Positions 1-6,286 of a stretch of 21,801 nucleotides of DNA are shown piece by piece. The position numbers and the translations under genes were made by a program. The stretch is taken from positions 1 through 21,801 of the forward strand of contig JAPKYG010000113.1 in NCBI GenBank assembly GCA_026394435.1. The letters are read 5' to 3'. The number at the start of each line of letters is the position of its first letter. Position 1 is the first letter of the stretch. Below the pieces are notes generated by a model that did not search any database, had not been told where the DNA came from, and saw only the letters and a list, made by a program, of their open reading frames with translations. The DNA comes from Methanobacteriota archaeon (GTDB taxonomy: Archaea; Thermoplasmatota; E2; DHVEG-1).

Positions 1-1047
1 ATCATCGGAGACCCCCATCAACTCAAACACATCTCACTGCTCACAGAAACCCAGGACCGGACGCTGGCAGCAAAACACCATCTTGCTGAAGAATGGTTCA
101 CCGATTTTTCGTACACCAAACATTCACTGTATGACCTAGCAGAACAAATTCTACATACAAACAACGAACAACCTTTGTTATTGAATGAACATTACCGATG
201 TCATCCTGATATCGTCTCGTTTTCCAACGAGTACTATTACGGACGGAAACTTACGATTGCGACAGATGAAACAAGGCTGTTACAACATCCTTCGCTCAAT
301 AAACGAATAGTCTGGCATCAAGTAAAAGGAAAAACTGTTCACGCAAAAAGTCCATATAACGAAGAAGAAGCTGAAAAGGTTGTTGAAGAAATCCTCAAGA
401 TTCTTGAGATAGTCACTCCATTAAACGCTTCAATGGGAATCGTGACTCTCTTCCGGGCACAAACTGAGATGATCACCGAGAAACTGAACGCGTTCCAAGA
501 CGTCTATGAAACCAATATTACTATAGGTACTGCCCATAAATTCCAAGGCGATGAAAAAGACATTATCGTTTTCTCACCAGCAGTCTCCGAAGGCGTAAAA
601 CCCGGGACTCTGCATTGGATTCAGACAACCAGCCAATTGCTGAACGTCGCAGTAACCAGAGCAAAAAGCTTGTTCATCATAGTCGGCGACCAAGAAATCT
701 GTACACAGACTGCCGGTCCTCTCAAAAATTTATCTGAGTACGTGAAAACCAAGATGATGAACAACGGTGTGTTTGATTCTCTAACCAAACAGATATTGTA
801 CACGGAGTTAAAAAAACAGGGCATCTCTGTGACTTCGAATTACTGGATAAAAGGAAAAACGCCGTCTCATGTTGATTTCGCACTCTTCGTCAACGGGAAT
901 CGGTATGCGATTGAAATTAAGGACGATCAGAAGAGAACAAACGAGAAACAGTTGACAGCGGACGGATGGAAAATAAGACGTTTCCTCGAAGAAGACATCC
1001 ACAACAACCTCGCTCAAGTGATGGAAGAAATCAAACGATTATGTTAA
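1..1047 (+). CDS. SF1 DNA helicase with C-terminal PD-(D/E)XK nuclease domain (5' truncated)
   Basis: The reading frame is open from base 1, so only the C-terminal 348 residues are visible. The fragment begins in helicase motif III (GDPHQL, residues 3-8). It continues with motif IV (LNEHYRCHPD, 61-70), motif V (GTAHKFQGDE, 176-185) and motif VI (LLNVAVTRAK, 213-222). This is the order of an Upf1/Dna2-like SF1B helicase RecA2 domain. Residues about 258-348 form a separate domain with an Asp in SHVDFAL (292) and an E-I-K pair (305, 307), followed by GWKIRRF. That resembles the PD-(D/E)XK endonuclease domains (Vsr/MTES_1575-like) often fused to such helicases. The likely role is ATP-driven unwinding coupled to DNA cleavage, in repair or defence; the N-terminal part needed to decide lies outside the window. 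The helicase call is firm and the nuclease call is by motif only. A T-rich run at 1051-1070 after the stop probably terminates transcription. Confidence 0.85.
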   Translation: MIGDPHQLKHISLLTETQDRTLAAKHHLAEEWFTDFSYTKHSLYDLAEQILHTNNEQPLLLNEHYRCHPDIVSFSNEYYYGRKLTIATDETRLLQHPSLNKRIVWHQVKGKTVHAKSPYNEEEAEKVVEEILKILEIVTPLNASMGIVTLFRAQTEMITEKLNAFQDVYETNITIGTAHKFQGDEKDIIVFSPAVSEGVKPGTLHWIQTTSQLLNVAVTRAKSLFIIVGDQEICTQTAGPLKNLSEYVKTKMMNNGVFDSLTKQILYTELKKQGISVTSNYWIKGKTPSHVDFALFVNGNRYAIEIKDDQKRTNEKQLTADGWKIRRFLEEDIHNNLAQVMEEIKRLC

Positions 1048-1076
1048 CAACTATTTTACTATTTTTTTTATCAATA

Positions 1077-1117
1077 TTTATATACCATAAGCAGTATACA
1101 ATTACTATATCGGGGGA
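1077..1117 (+). promoter_or_regulatory. TATA box and ribosome-binding site of the C10 protease gene
   Basis: TTTATATA at 1077-1084 is an archaeal TATA box placed to give a start of transcription near 1107. GGGGGAT at 1111-1117 is a Shine-Dalgarno-like element 8 nt before the ATG at 1126. It pairs with the archaeal CCUCC anti-SD if one G-U wobble is allowed. Confidence 0.6.
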
Positions 1118-1125
1118 TAAAATCA

Positions 1126-2778
1126 ATGTTTGAACCAAGCGTAGTAAAAAAAACGTTAGCACTCTTCGTTATTGGATTATTCCTTGGGGCAGGGATCATT
1201 CCAACTATTAACGGTAACAAGATCATAGCCTCATCGGATGATCACCATTCCATAGGAATTGATACCGCAACTCAAGTTGCCCGTGGAAAACTCAGCGAAC
1301 TATGTAAAATCGATTTTTCAATGATAGATTCCGAAGAAATAACACGTGATACAGGAACGCTCTTATGTTATGTATTTAATCTGAAGCCTCAAGGGTACAT
1401 CGTGGTGTCCGCATCTTATGATCTCCCCCCAGTTATTGCCTATTCACTCACAAGCAACTTCAAAGATACAGCTGAATCGAATCTTCTTCGTGATATATTG
1501 ATTGCTGATGTGACATTGCGCCTTGAAAACATCCAGAAACTCCCAGAAAAGATGATCCAAGAACGACACATCCTCTGGGATGCATACCTCCAAGAAAAAC
1601 CTATGATTACCGCGGGATTCGAACAATGGCCTGCTGAAGGAACAACCTCGACCGGAGGATGGGTCGAAACATTATGGACGCAGGAAGCACCGTACAACAA
1701 TTTCTGCCCACTGGACAAAGCAAACGGCGGGCGAAGTATCGCAGGGTGTCCCTCGCTTGCAATGGCAATGATCCTGGACTATCATAAAACAACAAATAAC
1801 GTCATGTTTAATGATAGCGATGATTATTATCATAATTATGGAGGCAATAACTACTGGATAGACAACGACTATGTATCCTATAATTTTCCATCATTTCCGA
1901 CACTCAACGGGTATCTCGCAACTCTTTGCTCACATTATCAAAATCAAACCCCGACAACGGATACCGATGCAGCAGCATTAACGTTTGCTTGTGGTGTTGC
2001 AGCGAAACAAGTGTATGGGTCTCAAGGATCAGGAACGTTTGGTGTCAACCAAGCCCTCGTAGCGTATAGGAAGTTTCATTGCACGACATGTAAACTCCTC
2101 CTTGATACTGATTCTAATGTGTACGGTCGACTCGCAAAGAACATGATTGATGCACTCCCTGCTCATCTCGCGGTCGTTGATGAGGGGTGGACAATGGGCC
2201 ATAATCTGGTTGTCGATGGATACAACACCGATGATTTTTACCATCTTAACTTCGGCTGGGGTGGCGCTTACAACGGCTGGTACCTCCTCCCTGATGAAGT
2301 CCCTTATGGGCTAACAGTTCTTGAGGGAGTCATCGTAGACATCATGTATGACCACGTAGGTCCACAAGTCCGATGCAACGGGTCAATCCACTTGACAAAC
2401 ATCACACCAAGCACTACAATTACCGAAAGTTTCACGGTCGATAACGCAGGGACACCGGGCTCGCTGTTAAACTGGGAAATTACTAGTTTTCCAGACTGGG
2501 GAACCTGGACGTTTACTCCATCAAGCGGCACAAGTCTTACACCGGAACAAGGGTCAATGACGATCAATGTCTCTGTTGTCGCACCAGCAAAAAAGAACAG
2601 GGAGTATAGCGGCTATATCAAAGTCACAAACACGGATAACCCAACAGATTGTTATATCGTCCAAATCACTCTGGCAACACCGTACAAATTCCATTCATTT
2701 CTCCTTGACATTCTGCAGGCTCTGATGGAACGATTCCCACATGCATTCCCCATGCTGCGCCTTCTTCTGAACCAATAG
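1126..2778 (+). CDS. Secreted C10 (streptopain-like) cysteine protease with C-terminal Ig/BACON-like domain
   Basis: A 550-residue exported protease. Residues 1-30 are a signal peptide (two lysines, then a hydrophobic stretch ending at PTING). Residues about 42-115 resemble the inhibitory Spi propeptide of C10 zymogens. The peptidase domain spans about 175-405. The nucleophile is Cys208 in IAGCPSLAMA, matching the streptopain GCVATA-type site. The catalytic His is His359 in MGHNLVVDGY, followed by FYHLNFGWGG (371-380), the usual C10 C-terminal motif. Residues about 415-517 form a beta-rich Ig or BACON-like domain. The tail (about 524-549) ends in an amphipathic ERFPHAFPMLRLLL motif that I associate with secreted proteins of this archaeal group. 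The protein probably digests extracellular protein. It has its own TATA box and SD and is not in an operon. C10 peptidases are best known from bacteria, so ancestral transfer is possible. No catalytic residue is missing. Confidence 0.9.
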   Translation: MFEPSVVKKTLALFVIGLFLGAGIIPTINGNKIIASSDDHHSIGIDTATQVARGKLSELCKIDFSMIDSEEITRDTGTLLCYVFNLKPQGYIVVSASYDLPPVIAYSLTSNFKDTAESNLLRDILIADVTLRLENIQKLPEKMIQERHILWDAYLQEKPMITAGFEQWPAEGTTSTGGWVETLWTQEAPYNNFCPLDKANGGRSIAGCPSLAMAMILDYHKTTNNVMFNDSDDYYHNYGGNNYWIDNDYVSYNFPSFPTLNGYLATLCSHYQNQTPTTDTDAAALTFACGVAAKQVYGSQGSGTFGVNQALVAYRKFHCTTCKLLLDTDSNVYGRLAKNMIDALPAHLAVVDEGWTMGHNLVVDGYNTDDFYHLNFGWGGAYNGWYLLPDEVPYGLTVLEGVIVDIMYDHVGPQVRCNGSIHLTNITPSTTITESFTVDNAGTPGSLLNWEITSFPDWGTWTFTPSSGTSLTPEQGSMTINVSVVAPAKKNREYSGYIKVTNTDNPTDCYIVQITLATPYKFHSFLLDILQALMERFPHAFPMLRLLLNQ

Positions 2779-2821
2779 ACCCATTATACTTTCTTCATAG
2801 CGTGAAAAAAATTTCATACTC

Positions 2822-2830
2822 TTTTTAATA
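2822..2830 (+). promoter_or_regulatory. TATA box of a probable leaderless gene (DUF6498-like)
   Basis: TTTTTAATA lies about 28 nt before the ATG at 2855 and there is no Shine-Dalgarno between them. Transcription would start at or next to the start codon. Confidence 0.45.
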
Positions 2831-2854
2831 CGTCTCGTTTGATATGCACCGTCA

Positions 2855-3487
2855 ATGAACATGAGCCGATGGGTTGATTTAGAATCCTCAGCAAAAATGC
2901 TCCTGCTTAGTAATCTTCTCACCATCGTCGTTGCGATTCTGTTCCGCTGGAGCATTCTCACACTCCTCTGGGGTTATTGGCTCCAAAGTATTATCATTGG
3001 GCTCTTCACCGTTGTAAAACTCCTCATGTTTGGGTATCGAAACAAACACCAGAGGTTACTGATCACAGCTGTTCGGGACTCAATTTTTTTTTCAGTTCAC
3101 TACGGGATTTTTCACTTCATATATCTTATATTTCTGTATTTCTTTTCAACAAGCGGAAGCTCTGGGTTTCATTTCCGACAACCAGACTACATCGGGATAA
3201 CGTTCATCGGGGTACTCTTTTTTGTGAATCACCTCTATTCATTCCTGAAAAACTATGTATTGGAAAAGAAACGCATTGGATCATCAACAAACCAAATTTT
3301 CCTTGAACCCTATAAAAGAATTTTTCCGATGCATCTGATCGTTATTGCAGCAGGTTTCTTCTCAGCAATGGTTCCATCAGCAGAAACACCACTTATCATC
3401 GTGTTCCTCTTGTTAAAAACCTTAGCTGATCTTAAATCCCATGAAATACTGCATCAATCCGATACACGCCCTAGTTTTCGGCATTAA
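2855..3487 (+). CDS. DUF6498-like multi-pass membrane protein
   Basis: A 210-residue integral membrane protein with about six hydrophobic segments (roughly residues 14-30, 32-58, 72-96, 108-132, 151-170 and 172-188). The layout, a first helix pair containing LLWGYWLQSIIIGLFTVVK, then FFSVHYGIFHF and later RIFPMHLIVIAAGFF, resembles the DUF6498 family, which has no known function. I infer no activity. The next in-frame ATG is two codons downstream at 2861, so the exact start is uncertain by two residues. A TATA-like element at 2822-2830 suggests a leaderless transcript separate from the protease gene. An out-of-frame open frame (2977-3306) runs inside it but has no coding signs. Confidence 0.75.
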   Translation: MNMSRWVDLESSAKMLLLSNLLTIVVAILFRWSILTLLWGYWLQSIIIGLFTVVKLLMFGYRNKHQRLLITAVRDSIFFSVHYGIFHFIYLIFLYFFSTSGSSGFHFRQPDYIGITFIGVLFFVNHLYSFLKNYVLEKKRIGSSTNQIFLEPYKRIFPMHLIVIAAGFFSAMVPSAETPLIIVFLLLKTLADLKSHEILHQSDTRPSFRH

Positions 3488-3573
3488 CAATTAATAGGTA
3501 TGTTTAAGAAAGAAAACGACATTTAAAGAAAAGAAAATAATGGAGACCCAGAAAGTTTCTATGATTCAAACGA

Positions 3574-3589
3574 GGAGGCATCATCTATT
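3574..3589 (+). promoter_or_regulatory. Shine-Dalgarno pointing to a non-canonical ATT start
   Basis: GGAGG at 3574-3578 lies 8 nt before ATT at 3587-3589. It lies 20 nt before the first canonical in-frame start, TTG 3599, which is too far for normal initiation. A TATA-like TTTAAAG at 3522-3528 would place the mRNA start near 3550. Confidence 0.5.
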
Positions 3590-4990
3590 AAGTTTTTATT
3601 GATTTATCCCCCTCCAGAACAATTTTTTATAAAAGGTGCCCGTGTATTCTACGGACTTTCACCCCCACTCGGCCTTTTGTATGTAGCAAAAATGCTTGAA
3701 AACGATGGAGACACCGTGACGATACTTGATTTTTCTGCGGAACCCTTTGATGAACACAAGCTTATCACCGCGGTACGTTTTGCAGATGCAGTGGGTATGA
3801 CTGTACTGAGCCCCTCACTCAATGAAGCAAAAAGTCTTATTGGCCTGATTAAACAACAGAGCCCTGATATCCCGATAATCATCGGCGGCCCTCATTGTGC
3901 ACTCCTGCCAGAAAAAGCCCTGGAAGAAACACAGGCTGATATTTGTGTCCAAGGAGACGGCGAAACGGTTATTGCAGACATCAAGCAAGCACTCGATAAG
4001 AAAAAAGATTTTACAGAGATACCAGGAATTGCGTACCGAACAACCAGCGGTATCAAATACGGGCCTTCAGTGCAACTCATCCGTGATCTCAATACAATCC
4101 CATTTCCCGCGCGCCATCTCGTCAAACACTACGTGTATGGTCATGAATACAACCCTCATCTTAAAGCAGGTGAATTCACCTCAATTACCACAAGCAGAGG
4201 ATGCCCCTATACCTGCCGTTTCTGCTCCCGAGGTTCGATCAGCATGCAACGATACCGGATGCGGTCAACAGAAAATATTCTCGCAGAACTCAAAGAAATC
4301 CAGCAACAGGGATATCGCCATGTTGCATTCGCAGACGATTGTTTCCCAGCGAACACGAAACAAGCGTATGCATTATTCGATGCAATCACCAACGAGAATC
4401 TTAACTTGAAATTCTCGGTAACAGCAACACGAGTCGATCTTGCGGACAAAGAGCTCTACAAAAAAATGAGACAGGCAGGTGTCACCCACATTCAATTTGG
4501 TCTTGAATCAGGAAACCAGGATGTCCTAGATTTCTACCATAAACAAACAACCGTTGATACCATAAAAAAGGCTGTACATTTAAGTCATGAAACCGGGTTT
4601 TTTACCATTGGTTCGTTTATCTTCGGTGCACCCTTCGAAACAAAAGAACATTTCAATAGAACACTTTTATTTGGAAAATCACTTCCCCTTGATTCAGTGT
4701 CGTTTCTACCGTTGCGGTACATGATCGGATCTGAACTATGGAACCAAGCTGTGAACGAAGGGAAAATCAGTGAAAAAGAATATCTTGTTCCCGCCGATAA
4801 AAACAGAGGATTAGGAATTTATACGAAAGAAGTACTTTTCAGGTATTGTATGAATGCACAACGTTCGTTCTATGGACGACCAACCTTTTTTGTGAATCTT
4901 CTAAAAAAATCACTGCGCAATAATGATATGACGTATGTACAGTCATACCTCTCAATAGTTTTCTCTTCCATTAGAGGAATCTTTTCTTAA
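3587..4990 (+). CDS. B12-binding-domain radical SAM protein
   Basis: A radical S-adenosylmethionine enzyme of the cobalamin-binding-domain type, 467 residues if read from ATT 3587. Residues about 1-135 form the Rossmann-like B12-binding fold, with a first strand KFLLIYPPP and IIIGGPHC later. I do not see the DxHxxG cobalamin-ligand motif, so base-off B12 binding is uncertain. The cluster motif is GCPYTCRFC, with cysteines at 206, 210 and 213 (202, 206 and 209 if counted from TTG). It is followed by a TIM-barrel region containing FADDCF and FGLESG. Substrate is unknown; relatives methylate or rearrange lipids, tetrapyrroles and peptides. Start choice: TTG 3599 would remove half of the first beta strand, and no ATG, GTG or TTG lies further upstream before the stop at 3524-3526. 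The gene stands alone between the DUF6498-like and GNAT genes. Confidence 0.88.
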   Translation: MKFLLIYPPPEQFFIKGARVFYGLSPPLGLLYVAKMLENDGDTVTILDFSAEPFDEHKLITAVRFADAVGMTVLSPSLNEAKSLIGLIKQQSPDIPIIIGGPHCALLPEKALEETQADICVQGDGETVIADIKQALDKKKDFTEIPGIAYRTTSGIKYGPSVQLIRDLNTIPFPARHLVKHYVYGHEYNPHLKAGEFTSITTSRGCPYTCRFCSRGSISMQRYRMRSTENILAELKEIQQQGYRHVAFADDCFPANTKQAYALFDAITNENLNLKFSVTATRVDLADKELYKKMRQAGVTHIQFGLESGNQDVLDFYHKQTTVDTIKKAVHLSHETGFFTIGSFIFGAPFETKEHFNRTLLFGKSLPLDSVSFLPLRYMIGSELWNQAVNEGKISEKEYLVPADKNRGLGIYTKEVLFRYCMNAQRSFYGRPTFFVNLLKKSLRNNDMTYVQSYLSIVFSSIRGIFS

Positions 4991-5015
4991 AAAAAATAAT
5001 CATGTCGTTTTTTCG

Positions 5016-5025
5016 AAATATTAAA
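5016..5025 (+). promoter_or_regulatory. TATA-like element of the GNAT gene
   Basis: AAATATTAAA sits about 30 nt before the ATG at 5054 with no Shine-Dalgarno between. This fits a leaderless transcript, although the match to a TATA box is only moderate. Confidence 0.35.
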
Positions 5026-5053
5026 AGAGAGCATATCGTTCTTTTCTATCAAT

Positions 5054-5497
5054 ATGAAGATACGAACCGCAAAAATAGGAGATGCTGAGGCGATTACGGC
5101 ACAGAATATATCGCTTGCTAAAGAATCTGAAAATATTATTCTTAATTCTGAGACTGTTCTTGCAGGTGTGAAAGCGCTGTTGTCAGATAAAAAGAAAGGA
5201 TTCTATCTTGTTGCAGAGGAAAACGATACGATTGTTGGGCAGTTGATGATCACGGTTGAATGGAGTGATTGGAGGAACAAACCAATCTGGTGGGTTCAAA
5301 GCGTTTACGTTCAGAAAGAGTGGCGGAAGAAAGGAGTGTTTACCCAGCTGCTTGACTATATACGACTGAAAGCGCGCAAACAAGGGGTAGCATTTCTTCG
5401 ACTGTACGCACATAAAAACAACAGGTCCGCTTTGCACGTTTATGAAAAAGTTGGATGGAGACGAGAACCGTATGTGTTCCATCATCTCTCAGTATAG
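5054..5497 (+). CDS. GNAT-family N-acetyltransferase
   Basis: A 147-residue single-domain acetyltransferase, a normal length for the family. It begins MKIRTAKIGD, the usual first strand. Motif A is at residues about 91-110 (VQSVYVQKEWRKKGVF), where RKKGVF is the Q/R-x-x-G-x-G/A acetyl-CoA pyrophosphate loop with a non-glycine last position. Motif B follows at about 131-140 (NRSALHVYEKVGW, the typical N-x-x-A-x-x-x-Y-x-x-x-G-F/W). The segment EWSDWRN followed by WWVQSVYV matches a widespread prokaryotic GNAT subgroup of unknown substrate. It should transfer acetyl from acetyl-CoA to an amine in the cytoplasm. It appears to be a single-gene unit, convergent with the envelope-protein operon to the right. 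Confidence 0.88.
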   Translation: MKIRTAKIGDAEAITAQNISLAKESENIILNSETVLAGVKALLSDKKKGFYLVAEENDTIVGQLMITVEWSDWRNKPIWWVQSVYVQKEWRKKGVFTQLLDYIRLKARKQGVAFLRLYAHKNNRSALHVYEKVGWRREPYVFHHLSV

Positions 5498-5649
5498 ATT
5501 TCATTGAAAAAAAGAGAAAATATTTCAAAAAAAACAATAGATAAATGGAATCTGAGAGAATATTATATGTACAAAATTCTATCAGAAGTATTTTGTCGAA
5601 TTTTGTTTATCCTCTCGTTTACAGAAAATTCATCAACCGTGTTTCCATT
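5498..5649. other. Convergent intergenic region, no gene seen
   Basis: A 152-bp A/T-rich gap between the GNAT gene and the sarcinarray-like gene. It contains poly-A/poly-T runs that could terminate both transcripts and only a 28-codon frame without support. Confidence 0.4.
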
Positions 5650-6285
5650 CTAACGCATTTTTTCTCTTAATCGTATAAAGGTACATAGTAGAAACACTGC
5701 GATGAACATTCCTCCTACTTCGAAACCAGGCAGTCTACCGCCATGTATGGTCTCAGAAGAATGATTTTCGCTGATATTTTCTTGTAGGTAACCTTCCCAG
5801 AGTTCATCCATAATAAAAGCAGTAATCACATCGAAACCCACCCGATACTCAGCTGTATCGTTTTTATTGAACTGCACAAACACCTCCAACGGTCCGTATC
5901 CATTCACCCATGTTGTATCAGATATCACCCGCATCTTCCAAACATAAGTAAACGTCTGATCCGACAGTATGTTCTGCCGGCACTCAAGAAGCTGCTCCAT
6001 CATGGTCGGACCCTCCACTACTTCAAACACCGGCGTACCAAACTCATGAAGTTTTACGAAAAACACTTGAAGATCAGCCTTTGCAGTAAGAACAGTTTTT
6101 ATGTCAAAGGACTCACCACGTTTCAACCAGGGGTGTGCAGTCGCATTCTCCCATTCACCACCTGATGTCGTCCGGAACCATGCATGAACAGATCCATAGC
6201 TGCATTCACCAGCAGTCAGAACCGGAATCGTGTTTATGATAAAAAGAAGACTAATCAGACACCACACAACCATCGTTTTTATCAT
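5650..6285 (-). CDS. Secreted sarcinarray-like protein with PGF-CTERM-like tail
   Basis: A 211-residue exported protein read from ATG 6285. An N-terminal signal peptide (1-25) ends near LTAG. A beta-rich domain follows (about 28-158) with PWLKRGESFDIK, FEVVEGP and PLEVFVQFNKND, which resembles what I recall of the archaeal sarcinarray family. The C-terminus is tripartite: GRLPGFEV (183-190), a hydrophobic helix, then the basic end RLREKMR. This is the layout of PGF-CTERM sorting signals processed by archaeosortase A, although the helix is short. Several N-glycosylation sequons are present. Start choice: GGAGG (6295-6291) lies 5 nt before ATG 6285, and the upstream gene's TAG (6289-6287) ends one base before it. 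The longer frame from 6345 would overlap that gene and bury the signal peptide. It is the last gene of the four-gene envelope operon, so it is probably an accessory surface part of the pilus-like system. Confidence 0.7.
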   Translation of the reverse strand: MIKTMVVWCLISLLFIINTIPVLTAGECSYGSVHAWFRTTSGGEWENATAHPWLKRGESFDIKTVLTAKADLQVFFVKLHEFGTPVFEVVEGPTMMEQLLECRQNILSDQTFTYVWKMRVISDTTWVNGYGPLEVFVQFNKNDTAEYRVGFDVITAFIMDELWEGYLQENISENHSSETIHGGRLPGFEVGGMFIAVFLLCTFIRLREKMR

Positions 6286-6286
6286 C

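Noticed and set aside
2804..2830. TGAAA/TTTCA hairpin and T-run after the C10 protease as an intrinsic terminator
   Set aside because: The 5-bp all-A/T-rich stem is too weak, and the T-run overlaps the next gene's TATA-like element, so no separate feature is claimed.
2977..3306. 109-codon + strand frame inside the DUF6498-like gene
   Set aside because: It overlaps a convincing membrane-protein frame on the same strand and shows no domain.
5567..5653. 28-codon + strand frame between the GNAT and sarcinarray-like genes
   Set aside because: No ribosome-binding site, AT-rich, and the region is better explained as convergent terminators.
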